A stretch of DNA of 64,000 bases, taken from positions 4,774,001-4,838,000 of the forward strand of contig NZ_AP027764.1 in NCBI RefSeq assembly GCF_036503815.1, given 5' to 3'. Each line of letters starts with the position of its first letter. The stretch's first letter is position 1. The position numbers were made by a program, and so were the translations under genes. This document shows, piece after piece, positions 1-8,930 of the stretch. The stretch is from Escherichia coli. GTDB taxonomy: Bacteria; Pseudomonadota; Gammaproteobacteria; Enterobacterales; Enterobacteriaceae. The notes under the pieces are model-generated. The model had not been told where the DNA came from. It was given only the letters and a program-made list of their open reading frames with translations, and did not search any database.

Positions 1-1
1 G

Positions 2-220
2 TCATTCCTTATGCTCCTGACACTCATCATCAACACCAACTACCTCTTCCCTTTGCCTCCCGCCTTTTGCCTTACGCACCGGAAATTGCTGACGTTCCAG
101 ATATTGCTCCACCGCTTCGCGTAAAATTGCAGATCGTGAAACCTTACGCCAGCCCCTAAGCTTGTTCAGCCGTTTAATTGCCTCTTCTGATAAATGAAGA
201 AAAACCGTATTCATCGTCAT
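2..220 (-). CDS. yiiE: YiiE, small ribbon-helix-helix (CopG-like) putative regulator
   Basis: Small protein of 72 residues whose sequence matches E. coli YiiE as I remember it. The first 45 residues have the pattern of a ribbon-helix-helix DNA-binding protein: a short beta strand (TVFLHLS), then two helices (EEAIKRLNKL and SRSAILREAVEQYLE). Basic residues follow (VRKAKGGRQR) and then an acidic tail. I chose the ATG at 220 over one nine bases further out because it follows an AGGTGG ribosome-binding site at five bases and gives the K-12 length. Its target is unknown. Its stop codon lies two bases inside the window edge, so the gene is complete. It borders the accessory stretch that follows. 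Confidence 0.85.
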   Translation of the reverse strand: MTMNTVFLHLSEEAIKRLNKLRGWRKVSRSAILREAVEQYLERQQFPVRKAKGGRQREEVVGVDDECQEHKE

Positions 221-229
221 TCCAACCAC

Positions 230-914
230 CTAACATATATTACTCATTAATGTATGTGCGAAAATTACGCCGAAAAATCATTTAAAAAAAGCGGATTTTT
301 GCATGCTGTTTTGTTTTTGCGAGACGTTTTCCAGAAATAATAAGAACGTTGCAGTTGTTTCATTTGTTAATCAAAAATGGTTTGGTTATCGCCCAGGATG
401 AGATATGGGTGCTATAAATATATTATATTCAGGGATATTTATTTTTTGATTGGGTCTTCATTTGCATAATCTGAATGGTGTACCCGAAAAACGTCAGCAT
501 CCTAACAGCACCAGGATTTAAGGTGAAATTTAACATCCATCACAGACCGGTCAATGCTGCCACCAACCGGTCTTTACTTGCTCGTCGTTATAATTATGTG
601 GGTAACAGTTCGGGAAACAAGGAATTCCTTCCGGAACACCCCGGTATCATCCGATAGCATTGACGTCAATCATCAGCGCGACGGTGAGTTTTTTTAATCG
701 AATCATAGGATGGTAACGTTAAGCACGATTACGGGTCATAGTAAAACTCCTGAGCAGGCGGCACTATGCCGCTTTCACAGGAGTTCTGAATGCTGGTGCT
801 TTCTGTATGGCATAACCATGCCCCTCGCGGCTAAGTGCCTGCACACTTCTCTCTTTGTATGTCATTTTTGCAATGCATTGGCCGAATTCTGGTAATTCAA
901 ATGAGTTTTACTCT
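230..914. other. AT-rich accessory intergenic stretch without a supported gene
   Basis: This 685-base stretch separates yiiE from the phosphatase gene. It is AT-rich, with runs such as TATAAATATATTATATT around 413-427. The only open frames are short (about 60 codons on the plus strand at 475-657 and 710-895) and resemble no protein I know. The one clear structure is a strong hairpin at 746-784, listed separately. The stretch may hold decayed remnants of transferred DNA, but I recognised no transposase or integrase fragment. Confidence 0.5.
746..784 (-). promoter_or_regulatory. Structured RNA leader that buries a ribosome-binding site
   Basis: Read on the minus strand, an outer stem ACTCCTG/CAGGAGT encloses an inner stem GCGGCA/TGCCGC with a three-base loop. 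The 3' arm CAGGAG is itself a good ribosome-binding site, seven bases before an ATG at 739. That ATG opens a six-codon frame (MTRNRA, stop at 719). A second ATG at 706 opens a 19-codon frame beginning MIRLKKLTVALM and ending at 647. The layout is that of a translationally controlled leader peptide or the decayed start of a gene. I recognise neither peptide. Confidence 0.35.
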
Positions 915-2729
915 TCAGACTCCCATCCCTACGGTATACGAGTTAGATTCATGAATGAAATCGACATTTTTAAAAAACGAATCTTGTAAAACATCCGTGT
1001 TGATATTACCTTGCAACCCAACATTAAATTTGTTAGAGAGATGAAGAACTCGAATATCAAAAAGGTCTTTTAACATCATTAATTCTTCAGCTGTTAATGA
1101 CTCGCAACTAAAATATCCCTGTTGATCAAAAAGGTTTTCAATTTCTCCACCATCGGCGAGGCGTTTTTCAATGAGTGTTTGCAACATCGAGTTGCCAAGG
1201 ACAATGGATATCGTGCGATCTTTCGCAGATTTACACCCCATCACAACGGCAACATTCGTATCCCCCTCTGGGGTTTCATTTAACGCTGTTGCTAAAATGG
1301 TGGTCAAACACGCAAACGGTACTGTATTTCTTTCGTGGTTTAACTTATCTACCAATTCATTCCATTTATCAAAAACCGGCCGATATTTTGTTTGTACAGA
1401 ATTACCCATGTGGTTAAATAATCCAGCCATACGCTTTTTTATCATCTCGATATCCGGCGAGTCAGAAATACTTTTCGCATAATACGGGCCTGATGATGTT
1501 GCATACATTAAAGCAGCGCCCACACCTGTCACCATGATAGGTGCAACCACGGTTTTGGCAAAGGCGACGCTGCGATGGCTATGCGCTTCACAGTCTAAAG
1601 GAATATATTCCACTGGCTGCGGTAAATCCTGGCATGCCTCCCTCATCATTGCGGTATGTTTTACAAACAACGGTTTTTCATTGCCAAAAAAAACTTTCTG
1701 CTTAATTGCGCTAAGAAAACGCAAATCAAAAATGATTGTTTTTGGTTTATTATTTTTTGGCACATTTCCCATTATCCCGCTAAGAACCTTCCTTGCTGCA
1801 TGGAGATTTTTTTGCACAGCACATAACACAATTGACGAAGCCTTCTCTACTTCGTTATTGATTTTAATTTTAAAATCTGCATGATATACGTTGACGGGCA
1901 ATGCAAGTATATCTGGCCCTACATCTTTGGCTGAGTATTTATTTGTGATCGACGGCCGTGAATCCACGAGAAAACTTAGCCGCAAATTATGCTCTATATT
2001 ATCAGCTGTTTTTGTGGTGTGGTTAAACATAGAGATGCCACCTCTCATTCTTTCACACATACCCTCAACTTTTTCACTTCTTTCTTGTGACGACTTTGCT
2101 TTAACGTTAATTTGATGATTTTTACCTGTGCATTCCTTAACTACAAGGGGAACGTTATCTAAAGCGCCATATAGGTTAATAACGTCACCAGGCTTTTTAT
2201 CATGTAAGTAAGTTTGATTAATACTCGAGGCATTCACAAAGAGGTCAATATTATAACTGTTTATAACTTCACCTACATCAAATGTGTAGTGCTTACTCTG
2301 GAGGCTGCCATCCTTATTTAATTGTATATCAATCAATATATCCCCTGACTTTGTCACCATATCTTTGCCATAAACCATTTGCATAGCCATTTCGAGGAGG
2401 TTTTTATCTAACTGATTGCGGGCGTTGAGTAAGCGACTACCAAATAATTTATATACTGTTCCCGTCATTGCCAGCGCTGCGCTTTCTGTTACTTTGCGTT
2501 TCCACAGTGAGGTTTCTCTATTTTTGAACAGGCCATATTCATTATTACTCGACAACCCGAGTTTCAGTTCGTTAACACAATCGCACAGTTGCTCCTCACC
2601 TTCCATTTTAAGGCAAAGTGAAAAATGATTTAATAGCGTTTGCTTCGGTGATTCATTACTCGTTAGTTGTTTTTCTAAATTAACAATAGAATAACCTTCT
2701 TGTTTAATGAGATTAATATTGGCAACCAT
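915..2729 (-). CDS. Putative phosphoinositide phosphatase, SopB/IpgD- and INPP4-like (CX5R)
   Basis: Protein of 604 residues whose likely role, by family resemblance, is dephosphorylating inositol phospholipids or phosphates. The decisive feature is the P-loop CKSAKDRT at about residues 499-506 (catalytic Cys499, Arg505). This is the loop of mammalian inositol-polyphosphate 4-phosphatases and differs by one residue from the CKSGKDRT of Salmonella SopB and Shigella IpgD. Downstream LHLSNKFNVGLQGN resembles the conserved C-terminal region of SopB. A hydrophobic stretch (AKTVVAPIMVTGVGAALMYAT) lies roughly 90 residues before the active site. The frame opens at 2828, but the ATG at 2729 follows AAGGAGG by five bases and is the better start. 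There is no signal peptide and no secretion apparatus or chaperone gene nearby. The gene is AT-rich compared with fabY next door, suggesting transfer. Export as an effector is inference only. Confidence 0.6.
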   Translation of the reverse strand: MVANINLIKQEGYSIVNLEKQLTSNESPKQTLLNHFSLCLKMEGEEQLCDCVNELKLGLSSNNEYGLFKNRETSLWKRKVTESAALAMTGTVYKLFGSRLLNARNQLDKNLLEMAMQMVYGKDMVTKSGDILIDIQLNKDGSLQSKHYTFDVGEVINSYNIDLFVNASSINQTYLHDKKPGDVINLYGALDNVPLVVKECTGKNHQINVKAKSSQERSEKVEGMCERMRGGISMFNHTTKTADNIEHNLRLSFLVDSRPSITNKYSAKDVGPDILALPVNVYHADFKIKINNEVEKASSIVLCAVQKNLHAARKVLSGIMGNVPKNNKPKTIIFDLRFLSAIKQKVFFGNEKPLFVKHTAMMREACQDLPQPVEYIPLDCEAHSHRSVAFAKTVVAPIMVTGVGAALMYATSSGPYYAKSISDSPDIEMIKKRMAGLFNHMGNSVQTKYRPVFDKWNELVDKLNHERNTVPFACLTTILATALNETPEGDTNVAVVMGCKSAKDRTISIVLGNSMLQTLIEKRLADGGEIENLFDQQGYFSCESLTAEELMMLKDLFDIRVLHLSNKFNVGLQGNINTDVLQDSFFKNVDFIHESNSYTVGMGV

Positions 2730-3143
2730 TACAGCCTCCTTCCCACGGTTTAAGAGCAAACATGCAACATAATTATTTATAACATCCAGAGCAGTAAATG
2801 AATGATACTGACAATGATACCAGTCCATTATCTTTGCATAATGTTTGTTAGCTATAGATTTTAAAAATATTTATGAGAAAAGTATGGTACCAGAGTGGGT
2901 TTTGGCTATCAAAAATCGCTCAAACCTGAAGTAAGATGATGAATTAAGCATTATCGGCGATAATTGCCACTCACCTCTACAAATAATATTTAAATGCTCC
3001 TGAACAGTGATGTAGCAAGACACGTATGGTGCCTACGAAGAACAAAAATTTATAGCGTTCTTATTCAATATAACCGGAATAGTCAGGGGCTGATGTAAAT
3101 GACCTGAATGAGTGAGAGAGGCTACACCGCCCCTCTCCATCAG
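2730..3143. other. Gap between the phosphatase gene and fabY, no gene seen
   Basis: AT-rich sequence holding the upstream region of the minus-strand phosphatase gene and the region downstream of fabY. Just past the fabY stop an imperfect stem (AGAGAGG with CCCTCT, about 3115-3137) could fold, but no U-run follows on the minus strand, so I do not call a terminator. I found no convincing tRNA, attachment site or direct repeat that would mark the edge of an integrated element. Confidence 0.4.
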
Positions 3144-4133
3144 CTACTCTTCTTCGTTCCCGCCCTCTTCATACGGGCCAAATGGCTTCGCGGGCAGAAC
3201 GATATACGTGCCTTCAAACACCGCCCCCGGCGTCTCGTCGCCAAAGATTTCGACCTGCATCTGCACCCGTGCTTTACGTCCGCGCGCCAGACGGTCGAGA
3301 TCGCCGCTTAAGGCACCGAGGTCGGCTACCGCGTGTGGTTTACCGCTGATTGGTTTGCTGTAACGGATATGCGCATCAGCGAGAATAATGGTTCCGCCGA
3401 GGTGGCGTTCGCGCAGCATTAGCCAGATAAGCCCCCAACCGGTGAGCGTAGCCAGCGAGAATAAACTCCCGGCAAACAACGTATGATGCGGATTCTGATT
3501 GCCGGTTTCCGGCATGGTGGTGATAAATTTTTGCCCGGTATATTGCTGAATGCGCACGCCCATTTTTTCGCTTAGCGGGATATGTTCGTACCACGCCTGT
3601 TGCAGCTGCGCGCACCAGTCGCCGCGATGCAGAATGTCATCCAGAGTGGCGACAGGTTTTATCATCAAAAAATGGCGAATCGGCGTGGTGGTTGGCGTGG
3701 TGATTTCTCCCTGATTAACAAACCCCAGCTTGGCGAAAAACTCCACCGCGTCTTCGCGGGCGCTACAGGTCACGCGCTTAACACCTTCCTGACGCGCCAC
3801 CGACTCCAGGGTCATCGCCATCAGCGTTCCTAACCCTTTGTCCTGCACGTCGGGATGAACGGCCATAAAGCGAATGGACGCTTCATTGTCGGCATTAATA
3901 TACAGTCGGCCTACCGCCACCAGATTACCCTGCTCGTCGACGACCATCTGGTGATGCGCCATCGCATCCCACGCGTCGCGTTCCGAACCTTTCGGTTGAT
4001 GCAGGGGCTTACGCAACATTTCCCAGCGAAACTGATAGTAACGCTCTAATTCTTCTTCTGTTTGTGGAACCCGAAGGTGATACATAGCGATACTCTCTCT
4101 TGTTTCCCGTGACAACCCTGGAAGCTGGCTCAT
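3144..4133 (-). CDS. fabY: FabY (YiiD), GNAT plus hotdog-domain protein of fatty acid initiation
   Basis: Protein of 329 residues, the length of E. coli YiiD/FabY. The N-terminal half is a GNAT acyltransferase domain with the acetyl-CoA-binding pattern [15 protein letters not shown] near residue 100. The C-terminal half is a hotdog thioesterase-like domain with [21 protein letters not shown]. The K-12 protein has been reported to decarboxylate malonyl-ACP, giving acetyl-ACP that can prime fatty acid synthesis; I see the domains, not the activity. The start overlaps the dtd stop as ATGA, which supports the long form over an internal Met at residue 17. It is the last gene of the yihX-yihY-dtd-fabY group. 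Confidence 0.9.
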
Positions 4134-4567
4134 ACCTGCAACCAGAATGTTACGGGGCCATCATTGACCAGCGATACCTGCATATCCGCAGCGAAGCGTC
4201 CTGTTTGCGTGTTCATCTCTTGCTGACGGCAGCGTTCGACGAAATAGTCATATAACGCCTCTGCGCGATCCGGTGATGCGCCTTTGGAGAAACTTGGGCG
4301 CATCCCCCGTTCGGTATCTGCGGCGAGGGTAAACTGGGAAACCACCAGCACACTGCCGCCCGCCTGTTGCACGTTGAGATTCATCTTGCCTTCGGCATCG
4401 CTGAAGATGCGATAGCCAAGCACGCGCTCGCACAGACGGTTTGCTTTCTGTTCGTCGTCATCCTTTTCGACACCCAATAACACCAAAAGTCCCGCGCCAA
4501 TTTCGCCCGTCACTTCTCCCTCCACGGTGACGCTGGCACGGGTTACGCGTTGAATTAATGCAATCAT
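4130..4567 (-). CDS. dtd: D-aminoacyl-tRNA deacylase
   Basis: The 145-residue protein hydrolyses D-amino acids (classically D-Tyr) and mischarged glycine from tRNA in the cytoplasm, a proofreading step that keeps D-residues out of protein. Both family signatures are present: [17 protein letters not shown] around residue 77, carrying the SQFTL motif, and NDGPVT near the C-terminus, which supplies the cross-subunit Gly-Pro of the dimer. Its start overlaps the end of yihY by four bases and its stop overlaps the fabY start by four bases, so the three genes are probably translationally coupled. Confidence 0.96.
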
Positions 4568-5436
4568 GGTTCGTCGTCTTCTTCTTGTTCAGCTGCTTGT
4601 TTTAGTTTGCGGTATTCCCCGAGAGTGACAGTAATTTCCGCACCAAGCAAGACGATACACCATGTCCAGTAGACCCAAACAAAGAGAATGGGGATCACCG
4701 CCAGCACGCCGTAAATGAGCTGGTATGACGGGAACATGGTGATATAAAGCGCGAAACCTTTTTTTCCTGCTTCGAACAGGAGTGCGGCGACAAACGCACC
4801 GACAATCGCGTCGCGGTTAGGTACGCGGATGGTAGGAACAATGCTGTACAGCAACCAGAAGGAGATCCACGACAACAGCAACGGAAAAATACGCAGCACG
4901 TTGTCGATGACAGTATTGAGATCGCTCGCCCAGCGCAGGGAGAGCAAATAGGAACTGATCGCCAGACTGGCCCCTGCCAACAGCGGCCCCAGCGTTAAAA
5001 TCATCCAGTACACGGCAAACGAGTAAATTTTGGGTCGCGCTCGTTTACTGCGCCAGATGGTATTCAACGCGCTATCGATGGAGTACATCAGCAATAATGC
5101 TGTGACGATCAGCCCGCACGCCCCGACGGCGGTCATTTTGTTGGAATTGGCGACAAACTGTTCGATATATCGCTGGATAACATCGCCAGTAGCAGGCAGA
5201 AAGTTGGCAAAAATAAAGTGACGCAACTGAATGCTGACGTCCGAAAACATGGGAAACGCGGCGAAAAGCGCAAAAACAACGGCAACCAGCGGCACTAATG
5301 AGAGCAACGACACATAGGCAAGATTACCTGCCAGGGTTGTCATATTGTCCTCATCAATGCGTTGCCAGAGTAGTTTTAGCCAGGCCCATAGCGGACGGGT
5401 ACGGTGCCTGGCTTTGTCCTGAATGTTTTTTAGCAT
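4564..5436 (-). CDS. yihY: YihY, inner membrane protein of the BrkB/YihY family
   Basis: A 290-residue polytopic membrane protein with about six hydrophobic segments, for example [20 protein letters not shown] near residue 40 and [12 protein letters not shown] near residue 110. Family members were once called ribonuclease BN in error; the molecular function is still unknown. The C-terminus is charged and cytoplasmic in character ([14 protein letters not shown]). It overlaps yihX by seven bases upstream and dtd by four downstream, so it is expressed within the same transcript. Confidence 0.92.
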
Positions 5437-6029
5437 AACACCTTCGCGAAATAGTCCGGGATGGTGGTTTTATCTTTCACCAGAATACTGGTAATACCTA
5501 GCTGATTTGCTCCTTCTATATTATCGGCGTTGTCATCGAAAAAGACCGTATCGCTGGCTGAAAAACCTTCCGCCTGCAAAACATGCTGGTAAATTCGTGC
5601 TTCAGGTTTGCGCATCCCCAGATCTTGCGACAGATAGATATGGTCAGCAGCATCACGAATTTCCGGGTATTCCTCCGGCCAGAAGGTGGTATGTAGGCGG
5701 TTAGTATTGGAAAGCACCACCACACGATGACCCTGCTCACGCAGTTTATGCATGATGGCGATCACTTCCGGGCGCAGCGCGACAAACACCGCCTGCCAGC
5801 CGTGGGAAAACTGCTCATAGCTTAGCGGTAGAGCCATCTCATGACACAGCGCCTCTGCGAACGCTTCGTCGCTAATTTCCCCACGCTCATGCTGATGAAA
5901 CGCCTCGCCCATGTGGAAACTCTTCTTAAGCGTAGCCAGGGGAACACGCGTTAAATCGCTCCAGGCTCCCAGCACGCGGTTAAAGTCGATATCGACAATC
6001 ACATTACCTAAATCAAAGATATAGAGCAT
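5430..6029 (-). CDS. yihX: Alpha-D-glucose-1-phosphate phosphatase YihX (HAD family)
   Basis: A 199-residue HAD hydrolase matching E. coli YihX, known to release glucose from alpha-D-glucose 1-phosphate during glycogen turnover. The motifs are visible: [10 protein letters not shown] at residues 6-15 with the nucleophile Asp6 (the second Asp of the usual DxD is replaced by Gly-Asn), VVLSNTN as motif II, the KPEARIY lysine, and FFDDNADN as motif IV. A longer frame opens at 6050, but the ATG at 6029 sits five bases after a perfect AGGAGG and gives the family length. It is the first gene of the yihX-yihY-dtd-fabY group. Confidence 0.94.
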   Translation of the reverse strand: MLYIFDLGNVIVDIDFNRVLGAWSDLTRVPLATLKKSFHMGEAFHQHERGEISDEAFAEALCHEMALPLSYEQFSHGWQAVFVALRPEVIAIMHKLREQGHRVVVLSNTNRLHTTFWPEEYPEIRDAADHIYLSQDLGMRKPEARIYQHVLQAEGFSASDTVFFDDNADNIEGANQLGITSILVKDKTTIPDYFAKVLC

Positions 6030-6127
6030 TTTTGCCTCCTTTCGCGCCACAAGAAATTAACTGTAGCGGGAAAGGATGGGTTTGGCTATGTGGTCAGCTA
6101 TGAAGCAAGGTCAACGGTCACAAAATT

Positions 6128-6913
6128 CTACGCGTCTTCCTGGGGAAGGATGATTTCAATTTGGCTGTCTTGTAAGCGTGATTTTAGCGCAGCGGGCGGC
6201 AGCTCGTCGGTAAAGAGCGCAGTGACCTGTGCCACATTACCAATTTCAACCGCCGCCGAAGCATGATACTTAGTGTGATCGGCGACCAGCAGAATATTTC
6301 TCGCGTGCGCCATCATCGTTTTCACCACGTTAGCTTCGTTTACATCAAACTCCATCAACGCGCCATCGCTCTCAATCGCCCCAACGCTTGTTACCAGATA
6401 ATCAGCCCGAAAATCGGCCACAAAGGACGCCGCTGAAGGGCCAATGATCCCGCTATTATGAGAGCGCAATGTACCGCCGGGCACCATCACTTCAAAGCGC
6501 GGGTTGTGGTACAGAATATGCGCCACACGCAGGCTGTTCGTGATTATCCGCAAATGATTATGGTTAAGTAACGCCCGGGCGACATGTTCGACAGTCGTAC
6601 CGATGGTGATAAATATTGTCGATCCATCAGGAATATAGTCTGCCACCGCTTCGGCAATCGCTTTTTTCTCTTCAGTTTGCGAAACCTCACGCTGTTCGAA
6701 CGCCGTATTAACGACGCTGGAGGCCCGACCCGCGCCACCGTGATGGCGCGTGATCAGCCCTTGCTCGCTTAATTTACGAATATCCCGGCGGACCGTCTGC
6801 GTGGAAACATCCAGCAGATTTGCCAGCTCATCAATATTCATATACCCACGCTCGGCGATCAGCATGAGGAGTTGGTCGTGCCGCGGGTTACCGGTTAGTT
6901 CGGTAAGGCTCAT
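6128..6913 (-). CDS. csqR: CsqR (YihW), DeoR-family repressor of sulfoquinovose genes
   Basis: A DeoR-family transcription factor of 261 residues. The N-terminus (about residues 5-60) carries the winged helix-turn-helix with NIDELANLLDVSTQTVRRDI, typical of DeoR proteins. The rest is the sugar-phosphate sensing domain, with ITIGTTVEHVARAL and VADHTKYHASAAV. In E. coli CsqR represses the yih genes and is relieved by sulfoquinovose or its derivatives. I chose ATG 6913 (GAGGAA ribosome-binding site) over upstream in-frame Met codons because it gives the K-12 length. It lies 33 bases after yihV on the same strand, and a 13-mer also found before yihU lies in that gap. Confidence 0.93.
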   Translation of the reverse strand: MSLTELTGNPRHDQLLMLIAERGYMNIDELANLLDVSTQTVRRDIRKLSEQGLITRHHGGAGRASSVVNTAFEQREVSQTEEKKAIAEAVADYIPDGSTIFITIGTTVEHVARALLNHNHLRIITNSLRVAHILYHNPRFEVMVPGGTLRSHNSGIIGPSAASFVADFRADYLVTSVGAIESDGALMEFDVNEANVVKTMMAHARNILLVADHTKYHASAAVEIGNVAQVTALFTDELPPAALKSRLQDSQIEIILPQEDA

Positions 6914-6946
6914 GAAAATTCCTCGAAAAACCATCACCCTGGCATT

Positions 6947-7843
6947 TTATACAAAAAGTGACAAAAAAGATCGGGTTTGATCACAGTCAGGGATCCCGGC
7001 ACGCCCACCGGGACGCGTGCATTTTAACGCCGCCACACCGCTGGCAAAGCGGACGGAATCCGCTAAATCTCCACCTGTTGCCAGCGCCACCGCCAATGCG
7101 CCGTGAAAAACATCGCCCGCACCGGTAGTATCTACCACATCAACTTTGAAAGCTGGCTGATGCTGTCGCCCGCCATTCTCCAGCCAGTCACAGCCTGCAC
7201 TGCCCTGAGTAACATAGACATGTCCATTTGTGAGCGTTTGTGCCTGTTTTAGGGCACTCGCCATCTCTTTCACGCCCGTTAGCCGCGCCAGACCCGGTTC
7301 TGAAAAAGCAGCATGATCGCTTAACGCCACCAGCTCACTGATATCCTGCGGCGTAATATCACCGTCCAGCACGGTCATCACGCCCGCCTGCCGCGCCAGA
7401 GTGAAGGCTTTTTTCGCGCCGTCATGCCAGCGTACATCTGCCAGCACCACGTCCCACTGAGAGAAATCAATTTCCTCCAACCACTCTGCGTCAGGCAGCA
7501 GGTCCGGGCTGGGATAGTTAATGATGATTCGCTCTCCTTTGGCATCCACCATGATGGCGGATTGCGAAGATTTCGCCTGGTTATACCGTTTGGTGTAACG
7601 GGTGTTAACGCCCCAGGATTCCAGCTCTGCCAGCAGGCTGTTGCCCGTGTCGTCGTCACCGACGCGACCAATAAAATCGACCTGCGCACCCAGTCTGGCC
7701 GCCGCAACTGCTGCTGTAGCCGCTGGCCCGCCGCCAACTTCCGTATAATTTTTCGCCACGTATTTACCGCTCTCCGTCGGCAACCCTTCCACGTAATAGA
7801 TGCGATCCATCACGGTAATTCCTACACAAGCAACACGAATCAT
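6947..7843 (-). CDS. yihV: Sulfofructose kinase
   Basis: The 298-residue PfkB/ribokinase-family enzyme phosphorylates 6-deoxy-6-sulfofructose to its 1-phosphate with ATP, the kinase step of the sulfo-EMP pathway. It shows the PfkB signatures: GGGPAATAAVAAARLG near residue 37 and DTTGAGDVFHGALAVAL near residue 242, the latter holding the catalytic Asp and anion hole. The start at 7843 gives the K-12 form; the frame can be extended by two codons. It is transcribed away from yihU, sharing a 167-base regulatory region. Confidence 0.95.
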   Translation of the reverse strand: MIRVACVGITVMDRIYYVEGLPTESGKYVAKNYTEVGGGPAATAAVAAARLGAQVDFIGRVGDDDTGNSLLAELESWGVNTRYTKRYNQAKSSQSAIMVDAKGERIIINYPSPDLLPDAEWLEEIDFSQWDVVLADVRWHDGAKKAFTLARQAGVMTVLDGDITPQDISELVALSDHAAFSEPGLARLTGVKEMASALKQAQTLTNGHVYVTQGSAGCDWLENGGRQHQPAFKVDVVDTTGAGDVFHGALAVALATGGDLADSVRFASGVAALKCTRPGGRAGIPDCDQTRSFLSLFV

Positions 7844-8010
7844 GGTCATTCCTTAAGCATTTTGGGATGCGTTCATTTTAATTTCATCAATTGTTTAAAA
7901 AGTGACGGCTGTCAATTTTTTGACGATAAATTACAAATACGATCAAAAACAGACAAGAAAGACATGTCATAAATGACAAAAAGTGACATCACTGTATTCA
8001 GGAGAGGGTT
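7844..8010. promoter_or_regulatory. Divergent yihV/yihU control region with repeated candidate CsqR sites
   Basis: The AT-rich gap holds several related elements. ACAAAAAGTGACA at 7976-7988 recurs exactly at 6951-6963, just upstream of csqR. A near copy, TTTAAAAAGTGAC, ends around 7906. Two short palindromes lie between them: GTCAATTTTTTGAC at 7911-7924 and TGTCATAAATGACA at 7965-7978, the second overlapping the 13-mer. These are the best candidates for CsqR operators; the assignment is inferred from position and repetition. The yihU ribosome-binding site CAGGAGAG follows at about 8000. Confidence 0.55.
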
Positions 8011-8907
8011 ATGGCAGCAATCGCGTTTATCGGTTTAGGGCAAATGGGTTCGCCAATGGCGAGCAATTTATTGCAGCAAGGGCATCAACTTTGCGTCTTC
8101 GATGTGAATGCCGAAGCCGTACAGCATCTGGTAGACAAAGGGGCGACTCCCGCTGCTAACCCAGCGCAGGCCGCTAAAGGTGCCGAATTTATCATTACCA
8201 TGTTGCCGAATGGCGATCTGGTGCGTCACGTGTTGTTCGGTGAAAACGGTGTCTGTGAGAGCTTATCTTCCGATGCGCTGGTCATTGATATGTCGACCAT
8301 CCACCCCCTGCAAACCGATAAATTGATTGCTGATATGCAGGTCAGAGGCTTCAGCATGATGGATGTTCCGGTTGGCCGTACTTCCGCAAATGCCATTACC
8401 GGTACTCTGTTACTGCTGGCTGGCGGCACCGCTGAACAAGTTGAACGTGCCACGCCGATCCTGATGGCAATGGGCAGTGAGTTGATCAACGCGGGCGGTC
8501 CGGGCATGGGGATCCGCGTTAAGCTCATCAACAACTATATGAGTATCGCGCTCAATGCGCTTTCGGCAGAAGCTGCCGTTTTGTGCGAAGCCCTCAATCT
8601 TCCCTTCGATGTTGCCGTCAAGGTAATGAGCGGTACTGCCGCCGGTAAAGGCCACTTCACCACTTCCTGGCCGAACAAAGTCCTCAGTGGAGATCTTTCT
8701 CCCGCCTTCATGATCGATCTTGCCCATAAGGATCTTGGCATCGCCCTCGATGTTGCCAACCAGTTGCATGTGCCGATGCCGCTGGGGGCCGCCTCACGGG
8801 AGGTTTATAGCCAGGCGCGCGCAGCAGGTCGCGGTCGCCAGGACTGGTCCGCCATTCTGGAGCAGGTCCGTGTCAGTGCCGGGATGACTGCCAAAGTAAA
8901 AATGTAA
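8011..8907 (+). CDS. yihU: 3-sulfolactaldehyde reductase
   Basis: A beta-hydroxyacid dehydrogenase of 298 residues that reduces 3-sulfolactaldehyde to 2,3-dihydroxypropane-1-sulfonate (DHPS) with NADH, the last cytoplasmic step of sulfoglycolysis. The N-terminal Rossmann motif is [20 protein letters not shown] (residues 6-25). The substrate-binding signature [17 protein letters not shown] lies near residue 117. The catalytic lysine is in [13 protein letters not shown] near residue 171. It is the first gene of the plus-strand sulfoquinovose run, with 23 bases to yihT. Confidence 0.95.
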   Translation: MAAIAFIGLGQMGSPMASNLLQQGHQLCVFDVNAEAVQHLVDKGATPAANPAQAAKGAEFIITMLPNGDLVRHVLFGENGVCESLSSDALVIDMSTIHPLQTDKLIADMQVRGFSMMDVPVGRTSANAITGTLLLLAGGTAEQVERATPILMAMGSELINAGGPGMGIRVKLINNYMSIALNALSAEAAVLCEALNLPFDVAVKVMSGTAAGKGHFTTSWPNKVLSGDLSPAFMIDLAHKDLGIALDVANQLHVPMPLGAASREVYSQARAAGRGRQDWSAILEQVRVSAGMTAKVKM

Positions 8908-8930
8908 CGACTGGATAAAGGAATAAATGA

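Noticed and set aside
980..2729. VNELKLGL near residue 85 of the phosphatase as the SopB motif VNELALKMGLG
   Set aside because: In SopB that motif lies roughly 140 residues before the catalytic Cys; here it is over 400 residues away, so the likeness is probably chance.
230..3143. A prophage or integrative element carrying the phosphatase gene
   Set aside because: No integrase, transposase, attachment repeat or tRNA target could be found on either side.
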